DNA of 48,726 bases from Chitinophagales bacterium (lineage in GTDB: Bacteria > Bacteroidota > Bacteroidia > Chitinophagales > Chitinophagaceae). Positions within the stretch are counted from its first letter, which is position 1; every line of letters begins with the position of its first letter. Below are positions 7,923 through 16,621 of the stretch, piece after piece. The notes beneath the pieces are model-generated. The model was not told the origin of the DNA and did no database searches. It was given only the letters and a program-made list of their open reading frames with translations. The DNA lies in NCBI GenBank assembly GCA_013298665.1, contig JAAFIK010000035.1, positions 1 to 48,726 of the forward strand. Reading direction: 5' to 3'. The position numbers were made by a program, and so were the translations under genes.

Positions 7923-9521
7923 ATGCAAACAGATTTTTTAATCATCGGTTCGGGTATTGCCGGCCTCACTTTTGCGCTCAAAACCGCACAGGCCTGCCCG
8001 GACAAAAAGATTACCGTTCTTACCAAAACGCAGAGTGATGAGACCAATACCAAGTATGCACAGGGGGGTATTGCCGGTGTAATGGATGCAGCCAATGATA
8101 GTTTTGAGAAACATATTGAAGACACCCTTATTGCCGGAGACGGGCTCTGCAATCATGAAGTGGTGGATATTGTGGTGCGTGAGGGGCGCGAAAGGATCAA
8201 TGAACTCATTGAATGGGGGGCGATGTTTGATAAGGAGCCGGACGGTGATTTCAAACTGGGTAAGGAGGGGGGGCATAGCGAATACCGCATCCTGCATCAC
8301 AAAGACGTGACCGGCCGGGAAATGGAAAGGGCGCTTCTGGAAGCGATCAGGCTTCAGCCGGGTATAGAACTGATCAATTACTGTTTTGTACTCGACATCA
8401 TTACCCAGCACCACCTGGGCTACCTGGTAAATAAAGCCACGCCCGATGTGGAGTGTTATGGTGTATATGTGCTGAACCTCAACACCCGGCAGATAGAAAC
8501 CATCACTTCAAAAATAACACTACTCGCCACCGGTGGCAACGGCCAGGTGTACCGTACCACTACCAACCCTGCCATAGCTACGGGCGATGGTATAGCCATG
8601 GTGTATCGGGCGAAGGGCCGGATAGAGAATATGGAATTTATCCAGTTTCACCCCACGGCGCTCTATGAAGCGGGTGTACGGGGGCAGTCTTTTCTCATTA
8701 CCGAAGCCGTTCGCGGCGATGGCGGCATTTTGCGCAATACTGCCGGTGAGGCATTTATGGAACGCTACGACCCTAGAAAAGACCTGGCTCCGCGGGATAT
8801 TGTGGCCCGGGCCATTGACAATGAGATGAAGGTTGGCGGTACAGAGCATGTCTATTTAGACTGCCGGCATATGGGACGTGAAAAGTTTATTGAGCACTTT
8901 CCCAACATTTATGAAAAATGCCGCAGTATCGGTATCGATATCGAACAGCACATGATTCCGGTGGCACCTGCTGCGCACTACAGTTGTGGTGGTATCAAAA
9001 CCGATGTGGATGGCCGTACCTCTATCCGCAACCTCTATGCTGCCGGTGAGTGTGCCAGCACAGGGTTGCACGGCGCCAACCGGCTGGCCAGCAACAGTCT
9101 GCTCGAAGCCATGGTTTTTGCCCACCGCTGTTTTGCCGACAGCGTGAACCATATCGATGGCATCAGCATCAAACCGGGTATTCCCAACTGGAATGCTTCG
9201 GGAACAACGGCTCCCAAAGAGATGATCCTGATTACACAGAGCCTCAAGGAAATGAAACTGCTGATGAGCGACTATGTGGGTATTGTGCGCAATAACGAAC
9301 GTTTGCAGCGGGCCATGCGCCGCCTCGACCTGCTCTGGGAAGAAACCGAAAACCTCTATAAGCATACCGAGGTATCGCCGCAGCTTTGTGAACTGCGCAA
9401 CATGATTACTGTAGCCTACCTGATTGTAAAAAGTGCAGAGTTCCGCCACGAGAGCCGGGGTCTCCACTATACCACAGATTACCCGGACAAAAGCTCACTG
9501 GTACAGCATACGATTTTATAA
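7923..9521 (+). CDS. nadB: L-aspartate oxidase
   Basis: A flavoenzyme that oxidises L-aspartate to iminoaspartate, the first step of de novo NAD synthesis, feeding the NadA quinolinate synthase. The 532-aa length is typical. The FAD-binding N-terminus reads FLIIGSGIAGLTFAL. Also visible are the family motifs IQFHPTALYEAG, APRDIVARAID with the active-site Arg, the HYSCGGI motif, and HGANRLASNSLLEAMVF near the flavin. The C-terminal helical domain of the succinate dehydrogenase/fumarate reductase family is present. It follows ispG closely on the same strand and may share its transcript. nadA and nadC are not in the window. A MITE-like element begins 9 bp after its stop codon. Confidence 0.97.
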   Translation: MQTDFLIIGSGIAGLTFALKTAQACPDKKITVLTKTQSDETNTKYAQGGIAGVMDAANDSFEKHIEDTLIAGDGLCNHEVVDIVVREGRERINELIEWGAMFDKEPDGDFKLGKEGGHSEYRILHHKDVTGREMERALLEAIRLQPGIELINYCFVLDIITQHHLGYLVNKATPDVECYGVYVLNLNTRQIETITSKITLLATGGNGQVYRTTTNPAIATGDGIAMVYRAKGRIENMEFIQFHPTALYEAGVRGQSFLITEAVRGDGGILRNTAGEAFMERYDPRKDLAPRDIVARAIDNEMKVGGTEHVYLDCRHMGREKFIEHFPNIYEKCRSIGIDIEQHMIPVAPAAHYSCGGIKTDVDGRTSIRNLYAAGECASTGLHGANRLASNSLLEAMVFAHRCFADSVNHIDGISIKPGIPNWNASGTTAPKEMILITQSLKEMKLLMSDYVGIVRNNERLQRAMRRLDLLWEETENLYKHTEVSPQLCELRNMITVAYLIVKSAEFRHESRGLHYTTDYPDKSSLVQHTIL

Positions 9522-9530
9522 GGTGTTCAG
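9522..9530. repeat. Left target-site duplication of the MITE-like element
   Basis: GGTGTTCAG lies directly against the left inverted repeat and is repeated at 9716-9724 directly against the right one. Its first base follows the last base of the nadB stop codon. Confidence 0.75.
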
Positions 9531-9715
9531 GGGTGCATTTCAAATTTTCGCAAGCTATCGGGCTTGTCCTCGCTTAGCGGTACGCCCAGATCGCAGCATC
9601 AGCGGTGGAACATCGCGATCGAAGCATCGTGACAAAAAGAAAAAGAATACATGATGAGGGTGGTTATTTTGATTACCTATACACAACAGTAAAAGCGAAA
9701 ATTTGAAATACACCC
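9531..9715. mobile_element. MITE-like non-autonomous element, 185 bp
   Basis: The ends are 21-base inverted repeats (9531-9551 and 9695-9715) that match at 20 of 21 positions; the left end begins GGGTGCATTTCAAATTTT. Both ends abut a 9-bp direct repeat, GGTGTTCAG, as expected of a transposition target duplication. No coding sequence of useful length lies inside. The interior has an 11/12 direct repeat, GATCG[C/A]AGCATC, at 9589 and 9617. This architecture fits a miniature inverted-repeat element mobilised in trans by a transposase; which IS family provides it cannot be told from this window. Confidence 0.75.
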
Positions 9716-9724
9716 GGTGTTCAG
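9716..9724. repeat. Right target-site duplication of the MITE-like element
   Basis: This is the second copy of GGTGTTCAG. It is followed at once by another GTGTTCAG (9724-9731), so the insertion seems to have landed in a pre-existing short tandem repeat. Confidence 0.75.
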
Positions 9725-9761
9725 GTGTTCAGTATCCGGATATTTTCGTGTAATCTCTCCT

Positions 9762-9769
9762 TACCTTTG
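9762..9769 (+). promoter_or_regulatory. Bacteroidota -7 box (TACCTTTG)
   Basis: TACCTTTG is a perfect TAnnTTTG match that ends only 4 bases before the ATG at 9774. The transcript would start at or next to the start codon. Confidence 0.6.
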
Positions 9770-9773
9770 TACT

Positions 9774-10652
9774 ATGTATTATATCGTTTTTGGGTTTTTA
9801 TACCTGTTTTCCCTTTTACCTTTCTTTATCCTCTATGGCCTCAGCAACGGGATCGCCTTTCTGCTGTATCATGTTATCCGTTACCGGAAAGATGTGGTGC
9901 TGTACAATCTTTCTGTTGCTTTCCCCGAAAAAACGACGGCAGAACGTAAAAAGATTGCCAAACGCTTTTACCGCTATTTTACGGATACCTTTATCGAAAC
10001 CCTCAAGTTTATCTCCATCAGTAAAAAGACATTGCTGCGCCGCAGTACGGGTTCTTTTGAGCTGATCAACCAGCTTATCGCTGAGGGCAGGAATGTTCAC
10101 CTGATGGCCGGACACCAGTTCAACTGGGAGTATGCCAATCTGTTGTATGCCATTAACCTCAACATCCCGTTTGTCGGCATTTATATCCCGATTAAAAACC
10201 CCATTTTCAGCCGCATTTTTTTCAATTTCCGCCAGCGTTACGGCACCATACTCATCAGTGCACCAGATTTTAAGAATAAAATGCACGATGTATTCAAAAA
10301 GCAATACCTGCTGGCACTTGCCGCCGACCAGAACCCCGGCAACCCTGCGGCGGCTTACTGGATGAACTTCTTTGGCCGCCCCACCCCCTTTGTAACCGGC
10401 CCTGAAAAGGGCGCCATCAAAAACAATACGGCCGTGGTGTATATCGGATTTAAGAAGATCAGGCGGGGTTGCTACCATTTTGACACCCAGTTGCTGGCAC
10501 TCAACGGGGGGGATACCGGGAGAGGCGAGCTCACCCTGAAGTACCGCGACATACTGGAGCAAACGATCCGCCAGGATCCGGCCAACTACCTGTGGAGCCA
10601 CCGCCGGTTCAAATTTGACTGGAAACCGGAGTATGGAGACCTCATCGGGTAA
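9774..10652 (+). CDS. LpxL/HtrB-family lipid acyltransferase
   Basis: A 292-aa inner-membrane acyltransferase of the family that adds secondary acyl chains to lipid A; Bacteroidota members may also act on other lipids. The N-terminus has a membrane anchor (about residues 1-33). The catalytic HX4(D/E) motif is H114-Q-F-N-W-E119. Later landmarks are ALAADQNPG, the PTPFVTGPEKGA stretch and the C-terminal YLWSHRRFKFDW, all normal for the family. The ATG at 9774 is chosen because the -7 box lies inside the longer frame that begins at 9717. Directly upstream is the MITE-like element, whose insertion left this promoter intact. Confidence 0.92.
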   Translation: MYYIVFGFLYLFSLLPFFILYGLSNGIAFLLYHVIRYRKDVVLYNLSVAFPEKTTAERKKIAKRFYRYFTDTFIETLKFISISKKTLLRRSTGSFELINQLIAEGRNVHLMAGHQFNWEYANLLYAINLNIPFVGIYIPIKNPIFSRIFFNFRQRYGTILISAPDFKNKMHDVFKKQYLLALAADQNPGNPAAAYWMNFFGRPTPFVTGPEKGAIKNNTAVVYIGFKKIRRGCYHFDTQLLALNGGDTGRGELTLKYRDILEQTIRQDPANYLWSHRRFKFDWKPEYGDLIG

Positions 10653-10814
10653 TCGCCAGCACACATTCAGTGTATCCGGCTGAAGGACGGGCTGGCGCTG
10701 GTGCAGTACAATAGCGTGTTTGTCACCCATATTTTCCAAAATACGATTATGCGGGTCGCCGGCGGATGCCACAGCGGGGAATCTTTTTTCGGAGACGGGA
10801 AATTATTTTTTCGT

Positions 10815-10822
10815 TATCTTCG
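10815..10822 (+). promoter_or_regulatory. rny -7 box (TATCTTCG)
   Basis: TATCTTCG, one mismatch from TAnnTTTG, lies 82 bases before the rny ATG. It would give an untranslated leader of roughly 75 bases. Confidence 0.45.
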
Positions 10823-10904
10823 CCCATTCACCACTCACTGTAAGCAATTATGGAGAAGGAGAGCATATATAAAATTTTGAACAGCATTAAAACAGCACTA
10901 TTTA

Positions 10905-12470
10905 ATGGAATCAACGATAATTACAATCATTGTCGGTGTGGTAGCCCTTGCAGCGGGTATCATACTGGGTAAGTTTATTTTTGCAAAAGACACAAAAAAA
11001 CAGATAGAAGAAGCCGAAAACGCGGCATTAAATATCACCAAAGAGGCCGAATTGAGGGCTGAGACCCTGAAGAAGGAGAAGCAGTTAGAAGCCAAGGAAC
11101 GTTTTGTTCAACTGAAAGCCGAGCATGACAGAGAAGTGATGCAACGCAACCAGAAAATCAATGAAACGGAGAGTAAAATCCGGCAGAAAGAACAAAGCAT
11201 CAACCAGAAAGAAGCCAATCTTGATAAGCAGCAGAAAGAAAATGAGGCCATTAAAGAGAACCTCAACCGCCAGATTGAGGTAGTTAATATCAAGCGTACT
11301 GAACTCGAAAAACACCAGGAAGAGCATATCCGCCGTCTTGAAAAAGTAGCGGGGCTTTCTGCGGAAGAGGCCAAGGCGCAATTGGTAGAGAGCCTGAAAG
11401 AGGAAGCACAGTCCCGCGCACTGTCGATACAACAGGAAATCATCGAAGAGGCTAAACAAAAAGCCAACAAAGAGGCGCGTAAAATTATCATCCAGACCAT
11501 ACAACGTACGGCAGCCGAACAGGCCATTGAGAACTCCATTACCGTATTTAACCTCGAAAGTGATGAGATCAAGGGCTCGATAATTGGTCGTGAGGGTCGC
11601 AACATCCGCGCTATTGAAGCTGCTACCGGTGTTGACCTGATCGTTGACGATACACCGGAAGCGATTGTATTGTCTTCATTTGATCCCCTGCGCCGGGAAA
11701 TCGCCCGTCTATCCCTGCAACGGCTGGTAACAGATGGCCGGATTCACCCTGCCCGGATTGAGGAAGTGGTGGAAAAAACCAAGAAACAGATTGAAGACCA
11801 GGTAATGGAAATCGGTGAGCGTACCGTTATCGAACTGGGTATTCATGGATTGCATAAAGAACTGGTCCGGATGGTGGGACGTATGCGTTTCCGCTCCAGT
11901 TACGGACAAAATCTGTTGATGCACAGTCGTGAAACGGCTAATCTCTGCGCCATAATGGCTGCAGAACTGGGTATGAACCCCAAACTGGCCAAACGTGCTG
12001 GTTTACTCCACGATATTGGTAAGGTACCTGATGAAGAGACCGAACTCAGCCATGCCCTGCTTGGTGCCAAGCTTGCTGAGAAATACGGTGAAAACGCGGC
12101 TGTGGTGAACGCGATTGGCGCACACCACGATGAGATGGAAATGCAGTATGTGATATCGCCCATTGTACAGGCCTGTGATGCCATCAGTGGTGCACGCCCC
12201 GGTGCCAGGCGCGAAATCATGCAGCAGTATATGCAGCGGATCAAAGACCTCGAAAACCTGGCACTTGCCTATACCGGTGTGGAAAAGGCCTATGCCATAC
12301 AGGCCGGGCGGGAATTGCGGGTAATTGTAGAGGCTGATAAGGTAAGCGATGGCGACAGCGAGAAACTGAGTTTCGAAATCGCCCAGAAAATACAGACTGA
12401 AATGACCTTCCCCGGACAGATTAAGGTAACCGTTATCCGTGAAAAGCGATCGGTTAACGTAGCCCGGTAA
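10905..12470 (+). CDS. rny: Ribonuclease Y
   Basis: A membrane-anchored endoribonuclease that starts mRNA decay. The 521-aa protein has the standard order. There is one N-terminal membrane segment (about 5-25), then a long charged coiled coil (about 30-205). A KH RNA-binding domain contains GREGRN at 228-233 and ends near 275. The HD phosphohydrolase domain has H369-D370 in GLLHDIGK and the downstream AIGAHHDE, which bind the two catalytic metals. The C-terminal domain ends [14 protein letters not shown]. The length is normal. It appears to be a single gene followed by rplS, which has its own promoter. Confidence 0.97.
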   Translation: MESTIITIIVGVVALAAGIILGKFIFAKDTKKQIEEAENAALNITKEAELRAETLKKEKQLEAKERFVQLKAEHDREVMQRNQKINETESKIRQKEQSINQKEANLDKQQKENEAIKENLNRQIEVVNIKRTELEKHQEEHIRRLEKVAGLSAEEAKAQLVESLKEEAQSRALSIQQEIIEEAKQKANKEARKIIIQTIQRTAAEQAIENSITVFNLESDEIKGSIIGREGRNIRAIEAATGVDLIVDDTPEAIVLSSFDPLRREIARLSLQRLVTDGRIHPARIEEVVEKTKKQIEDQVMEIGERTVIELGIHGLHKELVRMVGRMRFRSSYGQNLLMHSRETANLCAIMAAELGMNPKLAKRAGLLHDIGKVPDEETELSHALLGAKLAEKYGENAAVVNAIGAHHDEMEMQYVISPIVQACDAISGARPGARREIMQQYMQRIKDLENLALAYTGVEKAYAIQAGRELRVIVEADKVSDGDSEKLSFEIAQKIQTEMTFPGQIKVTVIREKRSVNVAR

Positions 12471-12556
12471 TATACTATTCATCACCAGGATCGGACAGGT
12501 AAAGGATATACCGGAAAAAAATTGGTGTTTTTTTCTGTTCAAGCCAAAAAAAGCCC

Positions 12557-12564
12557 TACCTTTG
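12557..12564 (+). promoter_or_regulatory. rplS -7 box (TACCTTTG)
   Basis: TACCTTTG matches the consensus and lies 22 bases before the rplS start codon, so L19 has its own promoter between rny and rplS. Confidence 0.65.
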
Positions 12565-12586
12565 CCGTCCTTAAAAATAAGAGATT

Positions 12587-12952
12587 ATGAGCGCTATCGC
12601 ATTTGTTCACGAACAACTGACTACGGTAAAAGAAATGCCGAAGTTCAAAGCGGGTGACAACGTTACTGTAAACTACAAGATTATTGAAGGCAGTAAAGAA
12701 CGTATCCAGAGTTTCAAAGGCGATGTGATCAAGCGTCAGGGTACAGGCCATACCGCTACTTTTACCGTAAGGAAGATCAGTGATGGTGTGGGTGTTGAAA
12801 GGCTCTTCCCGATCTACTCTCCCAATATTGAAGGTATTGTACTCAATAAAGTGGGTAAAGTACGTCGTGCCAAGCTTTACTTCCTTCGTGAAAGGAGTGG
12901 TAAAAGTGCAAGGATCAAAGAAAAAAGAATGGCTGTGGCCAAGTCGAAGTAA
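12587..12952 (+). CDS. rplS: 50S ribosomal protein L19
   Basis: L19 sits at the 30S-50S interface of the ribosome. The 121-aa product has the family core: [51 protein letters not shown] and the C-terminal [20 protein letters not shown]. The length is normal for Bacteroidota. In many bacteria rplS follows rpsP, rimM and trmD; here it is separate from them and flanked by rny and a small peptide gene. It has its own promoter box at 12557 and a strong terminator at 12973. Confidence 0.98.
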   Translation: MSAIAFVHEQLTTVKEMPKFKAGDNVTVNYKIIEGSKERIQSFKGDVIKRQGTGHTATFTVRKISDGVGVERLFPIYSPNIEGIVLNKVGKVRRAKLYFLRERSGKSARIKEKRMAVAKSK

Positions 12953-12972
12953 GACCGGGCAAAATAATATTC

Positions 12973-13002
12973 AGCGGAAATCAAATGGTTTCCGCTTTTT
13001 TT
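12973..13002 (+). terminator. rplS rho-independent terminator
   Basis: AGCGGAAA (12973-12980) pairs with TTTCCGCT (12989-12996), followed by a T run. It starts 20 bp after the rplS stop. Confidence 0.85.
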
Positions 13003-13122
13003 ATGCTTATAGATATAGTTTGGAACGATAATTGTTGGATAAAATTAAACCAATATCGTTTGAACTGATTTATTACCTCTAATTTTTGCTTACGTTACAT
13101 TAACTCTAAAACCATTCAGATC

Positions 13123-13248
13123 ATGAGAAAACTCTTGTTGTACGCCCTTGTATTATCCACAGCACTGTATTGTACCTCCTGCGCCCGTGGCATTACCACT
13201 TATGAAGCGGCTAATGGCAAGGCAAAGTGTGGCAGGTATATCAGATAA
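13123..13248 (+). CDS. Small predicted lipoprotein or secreted peptide, 41 aa
   Basis: A short ORF with a clean bacterial signal sequence: MRKLLL, a hydrophobic core, then YCTSCARG with a plausible lipid-modified cysteine. The remainder is ITTYEAANGKAKCGRYIR, with one more cysteine and a basic end. It resembles the very short lipoproteins often seen in Bacteroidota genomes, though I cannot name the family. It lies between two good terminators (12973 and 13276), which supports an independent transcript. No function can be proposed. Confidence 0.6.
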   Translation: MRKLLLYALVLSTALYCTSCARGITTYEAANGKAKCGRYIR

Positions 13249-13275
13249 GAGATTTATCAAACACAAACAAACGAA

Positions 13276-13303
13276 GAATGGCGCCCGAAAGGCGTCATTC
13301 TTT
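13276..13303 (+). terminator. Terminator after the 41-aa peptide gene
   Basis: GAATGGCGCC (13276-13285) pairs with GGCGTCATTC (13291-13300) with one G-U pair around a CGAAA loop; TTT follows. Confidence 0.7.
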
Positions 13304-13364
13304 ATAGAGGGGATAACTTGAGATCCGGGCTGTGCAGCAGCAGGTTATGGCACCCCTTGTTAGC

Positions 13365-13427
13365 CCTGACGCAAAATGCTACGCATTTTGCGTCAGGCGA
13401 AGGCAAATTTTGCTGTTACAAAATTTG
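13365..13427. repeat. Two adjacent perfect inverted repeats
   Basis: The first has 15-base arms (13365-13379 and 13383-13397) around a 3-base TAC loop, beginning CCTGACGCAAAATGC. The second has CAAATTTTG (13404-13412) and CAAAATTTG (13419-13427) around a 6-base loop. Neither is followed by a clear T run. They lie between the peptide terminator and the tatA promoter and could be a REP-like element or a structured RNA. Confidence 0.65.
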
Positions 13428-13491
13428 GATTAAACTTCAGGAATAAAAAGCGTCAAAATAACAAGAACCCGGGAATTGGTTTATCTTTGTT

Positions 13492-13499
13492 ACAAATAT
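13492..13499 (+). promoter_or_regulatory. tatA -7 box (TATCTTTG)
   Basis: TATCTTTG is a perfect TAnnTTTG match ending 7 bases before the ATG at 13507, giving a nearly leaderless message. Confidence 0.6.
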
Positions 13500-13506
13500 C
13501 TTATTT

Positions 13507-13767
13507 ATGATAGTTTCATTGCTCCAGAATATCCTATTGTTCTCCATGCCCGGAGGCAGTGAATGGATTCTCATTTTATTAGCCATTTTATTATTTTTCG
13601 GGGGGCGCAAAATTCCTGAACTGATGAGGGGTATCGGCCGGGGTGTACGTGAGTTCAAAGATGCAAAAGACAATGTGAAGAGCGAACTCGAGGCTGGTAT
13701 GCAGGAAAAAGATAAGGATGCTGAAATCCAGCAACTGAAAAAACAACTCGCAGAAAGGCAGGGTTAA
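13507..13767 (+). CDS. tatA: Sec-independent protein translocase TatA/TatE
   Basis: TatA builds the pore of the twin-arginine pathway, which exports folded proteins. The 86-aa protein has one N-terminal membrane helix (WILILLAILLFFGG). The hinge and amphipathic helix that define the family follow, RKIPELMRGIGRGVREFK, and then a charged Lys/Glu tail. The extra residues before MPGGSEW are unusual, so translation could start at that second Met (13549), but the -7 box at 13492 supports the first. tatC is not adjacent, as is common when Tat genes are scattered in Bacteroidota. Confidence 0.93.
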   Translation: MIVSLLQNILLFSMPGGSEWILILLAILLFFGGRKIPELMRGIGRGVREFKDAKDNVKSELEAGMQEKDKDAEIQQLKKQLAERQG

Positions 13768-13785
13768 TTTTTGCCGATAATATTG

Positions 13786-13820
13786 AAGGTATGCTGTTTC
13801 ATAACGGCATACCTTTTTTA
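13786..13820 (+). terminator. tatA rho-independent terminator
   Basis: AAGGTATGC (13786-13794) pairs with GCATACCTT (13807-13815), and T residues follow. It begins 19 bp after the tatA stop. Confidence 0.85.
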
Positions 13821-13931
13821 TTTTCACCGGCGGGGGTTATGAATATATGGTTGTTTGCTGCCGGTAACCCTTAAGCGGCTACAATCGTAAAACCGGTGCC
13901 GGCTACGCATTGCTATCAAACACAATATTAC

Positions 13932-13939
13932 TAATTTCG
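13932..13939 (+). promoter_or_regulatory. gatA -7 box (TAATTTCG)
   Basis: This is the same octamer as before the DUF3109 gene. Its place inside the long gatA frame rules out the most upstream possible start at 13910. Confidence 0.5.
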
Positions 13940-13960
13940 TCCCCGGCCAACCGGGCACAG

Positions 13961-15415
13961 GTGTTTAAAATAAAAACTTTGTACACATTTTCAACAATCT
14001 CAGCATACCAACAGGACCTCTGTAACCAGGTTGTTACCTGCGAGGCCATGGTACGCCAATATTTACAAAAGATAGCAGCGACGGCCGGGCTTAATGCCTT
14101 TATCGAGCTTTATGAGGCTGAGGCATTGGCCAGGGCAAGAGCCCTTGATGCACAGGCACCGGGCGAACCAAAGAAAAGATTGCATGGGGTAATTATCTCC
14201 ATAAAAGATACCATTTGTCATAAAGACCACCCCGTTACCTGCGGGTCAAAAATACTCACCGGCTTTACCTCGCTTTATAATGCCACAGCCATACAGCGGC
14301 TTCTTGATGAAGACGCTATTGTAATCGGCCGTTGTAATTGCGATGAGTTTGGGATGGGCTCCAGTACCGAAAACTCTTTTTATGGCCCCACCCGGAATGC
14401 GGCAGACACGAACCGCGTACCGGGCGGCTCCTCTGGCGGGTCAGCCGTATCGGTACAGGCCGGTCTCTGTATGGCAGCCATTGGTGGTGATACCGGTGGC
14501 TCTATACGTCAGCCGGCAGATTTTTGCGGAGTGGTTGGCCTCAAACCTTCTTATGGCCGGGTATCGCGCTATGGACTTATCGCTTATGCCTGCTCTTTTG
14601 AACAGATCGGTGTTTTTACCAATACCATTCCCGACGCCGCGCTGCTGCTTGAGGTAATGAGCGGCCCGGACGACTATGATAGTACTGCCCTGCAGGAGAC
14701 ACCTCCCGCTTTTACCGGGTATGCCACCACAACAACAAAACCATACCGTTTCGCCTGTTTTAAAGATGCGATCCGCAACCCGGCCCTGGATCCGGAAATA
14801 CAACAGGCAATACTTGATACTGCTGACCGGCTGCGGGCCGACGGGCATGTAGTGGAAATGATCGATTTCCCATTGATGGCATACATTGTACCAGCCTACT
14901 ATGTACTCATCACTGCCGAAGCCAGCAGCAACCTCAGCCGCTATGACGGGGTACGCTTTGGCTACCGCACACCGGCAGCGGTAAAAGATTTAACAGATTT
15001 TTATAAGCAGACAAGATCAGAAGGATTCAGCAAGGAAGTACAGCGCCGCATCATGCTCGGTACTTTTGTACTGAGTGCGGGGTATTATGAGGCCTATTAT
15101 GCCAGGGCCCAGCAGGTACGCCGTATGCTGGTGGACCAGGTAGCCACTGTTTTCGGGGGTTTTGACGCTATCCTTATGCCGGTGAGCCCCACCACGGCCT
15201 TCCCCCTCGGCGAAAAAACCAGCGACCCGATTGCGATGTACCTGGCGGATATCTACACCGTTTTTGCCAACCTGACGGGGATCCCCGGCATCGCCTTACC
15301 CCTTTTCCGGCACAGCAATGGCATGCCCTTTGGTCTGCAGTTGATGACAAAAGCGGCAGATGAACTAACTTTGCTGCGGCTGGGCGATCTGCTGATGCAG
15401 CAATACCGGCAGTAA
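13961..15415 (+). CDS. gatA: Glutamyl-tRNA(Gln) amidotransferase subunit A
   Basis: GatA is the amidase of the GatCAB complex. It frees ammonia from glutamine so that Glu-tRNA(Gln) can be converted to Gln-tRNA(Gln). The amidase-signature catalytic triad is complete: Lys (IISIKDTI), the cis-Ser (PGGSSGGSAV) and the Ser nucleophile (GGDTGGSIRQPADF). With a GTG start at 13961 these are K82, S157 and S181, spaced as in known GatA. SSNLSRYDGVRFGYR is the family's tRNA-side motif. No suitable ATG exists: the frame opens at TTG 13910, but a -7 box at 13932 makes GTG 13961 or TTG 13979 more likely. gatB and gatC are not in the window. Confidence 0.93.
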   Translation: MFKIKTLYTFSTISAYQQDLCNQVVTCEAMVRQYLQKIAATAGLNAFIELYEAEALARARALDAQAPGEPKKRLHGVIISIKDTICHKDHPVTCGSKILTGFTSLYNATAIQRLLDEDAIVIGRCNCDEFGMGSSTENSFYGPTRNAADTNRVPGGSSGGSAVSVQAGLCMAAIGGDTGGSIRQPADFCGVVGLKPSYGRVSRYGLIAYACSFEQIGVFTNTIPDAALLLEVMSGPDDYDSTALQETPPAFTGYATTTTKPYRFACFKDAIRNPALDPEIQQAILDTADRLRADGHVVEMIDFPLMAYIVPAYYVLITAEASSNLSRYDGVRFGYRTPAAVKDLTDFYKQTRSEGFSKEVQRRIMLGTFVLSAGYYEAYYARAQQVRRMLVDQVATVFGGFDAILMPVSPTTAFPLGEKTSDPIAMYLADIYTVFANLTGIPGIALPLFRHSNGMPFGLQLMTKAADELTLLRLGDLLMQQYRQ

Positions 15416-15433
15416 TACCAGTTGAAGTAAACA

Positions 15434-16621
15434 ATGAAGCAAATCATCATCACCAGCATCGTCATCCTGACCGGGGTTGTTCAACTGTATGCACAGCAGC
15501 CTGTAGCGATGGACACGACGATTTACAGCGAGGCACCGGCAGGTGATCAGGAAGGCGATGCCATTATTGAAGAAGTGCTTCAGAAACGTACCCCACCTAA
15601 AAAAGACAAGGTGCAGTATTTCAGCCAGGTAACGAAGTACGGATTCAAAAACCTTTTTGCCAACTATTCCTACAATCCTGCAATACCCTACAGCAGCCAG
15701 GTAAATCCTTATGCTGAAAGCTATATGCAGGATTACCTGAAGGCACACAGTAAGTACCTGTTGCGCATGAAAAGCTGGGCAGGTAATTATTTTAACCTGA
15801 TCGACAATATATTGGTGCAATACGGTTTGCCAAGAGAGCTCAAATATCTCGCGGTGATTGAAAGTAATCTTAGTGTGGGCGCTACCAGTTGGGTGGGTGC
15901 AGGCGGGCCCTGGCAGTTTATGCCCTATACCGCAAGGGATTACGGATTGCAGGTGGGCGGGGGCATTGATGAGCGCAGGGATTATTTTAAAAGCACCCAT
16001 GCCGCAGCGCGCTACCTCCTTACACTTTACCGGCAAACGCACGACTGGCTGCTTGTAATTGCCGCTTATAACGGTGGGCCAGGCAGGGTATTTGACGCCA
16101 TCAAACGCAGTGGCAGCCGCAATTTCTGGGCCCTGCAATATTACCTGCCAACGGAAAGCCGCAACCATGTTAAAAAGTTTATCGCCACCCACTATATTAT
16201 GGAGGGCAGTGGAGGCATTACCACTGCGGCAACGAACGGTGCCTATCCGGCCGTTATGTCCGGTAATCCGAACGCCAGCACCATTAACCCGCAGGACGCC
16301 AATAAACCCCAACTCACCGAAATTGAAGCCGGTGATGTGGAGGTAATGGGGGTGTCCGGCAAGTTCAACTCTGTAGTTATTGCCAAAAACCTGTCGATGG
16401 ATATCGACCAGTTCAACAGGTTTAACCCAGCTTTTGACAATCTCCTGGCTGCAAATGGCAATTACGATCTCCGTCTGCCGGCAGCTAAGATGCAGCTTTT
16501 TGTGTCCAATAAATACCTCATCCTGAATGAGTGTGTACAGGTAATGCTGAGTGATGCGGGTGTACCCGTATACAACAGTACCAAAAGCACACCTAAGCCC
16601 AAAAAAGGGAAGAAAGGCTGA
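15434..16621 (+). CDS. Lytic murein transglycosylase (MltD-like)
   Basis: A 395-aa exported enzyme that cleaves peptidoglycan glycan strands non-hydrolytically. Residues 1-21 form a signal peptide ending in YAQ. The SLT (goose-lysozyme-like) domain covers about 120-250. Its catalytic Glu is E143 in LKYLAVIESNLS, followed by GPWQFMP and AAYNGGPGRV, the standard family motifs. The C-terminal region (about 280-375) is short and ends in a basic, Lys-rich tail. It may be a degenerate LysM-like or MltD-specific wall-binding region, but I see no clear LysM repeat. It follows gatA by 18 bp and may be co-transcribed. Confidence 0.92.
   Translation: MKQIIITSIVILTGVVQLYAQQPVAMDTTIYSEAPAGDQEGDAIIEEVLQKRTPPKKDKVQYFSQVTKYGFKNLFANYSYNPAIPYSSQVNPYAESYMQDYLKAHSKYLLRMKSWAGNYFNLIDNILVQYGLPRELKYLAVIESNLSVGATSWVGAGGPWQFMPYTARDYGLQVGGGIDERRDYFKSTHAAARYLLTLYRQTHDWLLVIAAYNGGPGRVFDAIKRSGSRNFWALQYYLPTESRNHVKKFIATHYIMEGSGGITTAATNGAYPAVMSGNPNASTINPQDANKPQLTEIEAGDVEVMGVSGKFNSVVIAKNLSMDIDQFNRFNPAFDNLLAANGNYDLRLPAAKMQLFVSNKYLILNECVQVMLSDAGVPVYNSTKSTPKPKKGKKG

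Noticed and set aside
9816..10772. A 318-codon minus-strand frame over the acyltransferase gene
   Set aside because: It is antisense to a gene with the HX4E motif and family landmarks, and its own translation has no recognisable features.
10849..10971. A 40-codon ORF upstream of and overlapping rny ([11 protein letters not shown]...)
   Set aside because: It has a purine-rich start region, but the second half overlaps rny out of frame and is dominated by rny codons. Nothing suggests a protein; it may simply be the rny leader.
13910..13960. A longer gatA starting at TTG 13910
   Set aside because: The -7 box at 13932 lies inside this extension, and GTG 13961 places the catalytic triad where it is expected.
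15365..16312. A 315-codon minus-strand frame over the lytic transglycosylase gene
   Set aside because: It mirrors a gene with an intact SLT domain and has no promoter or homology.
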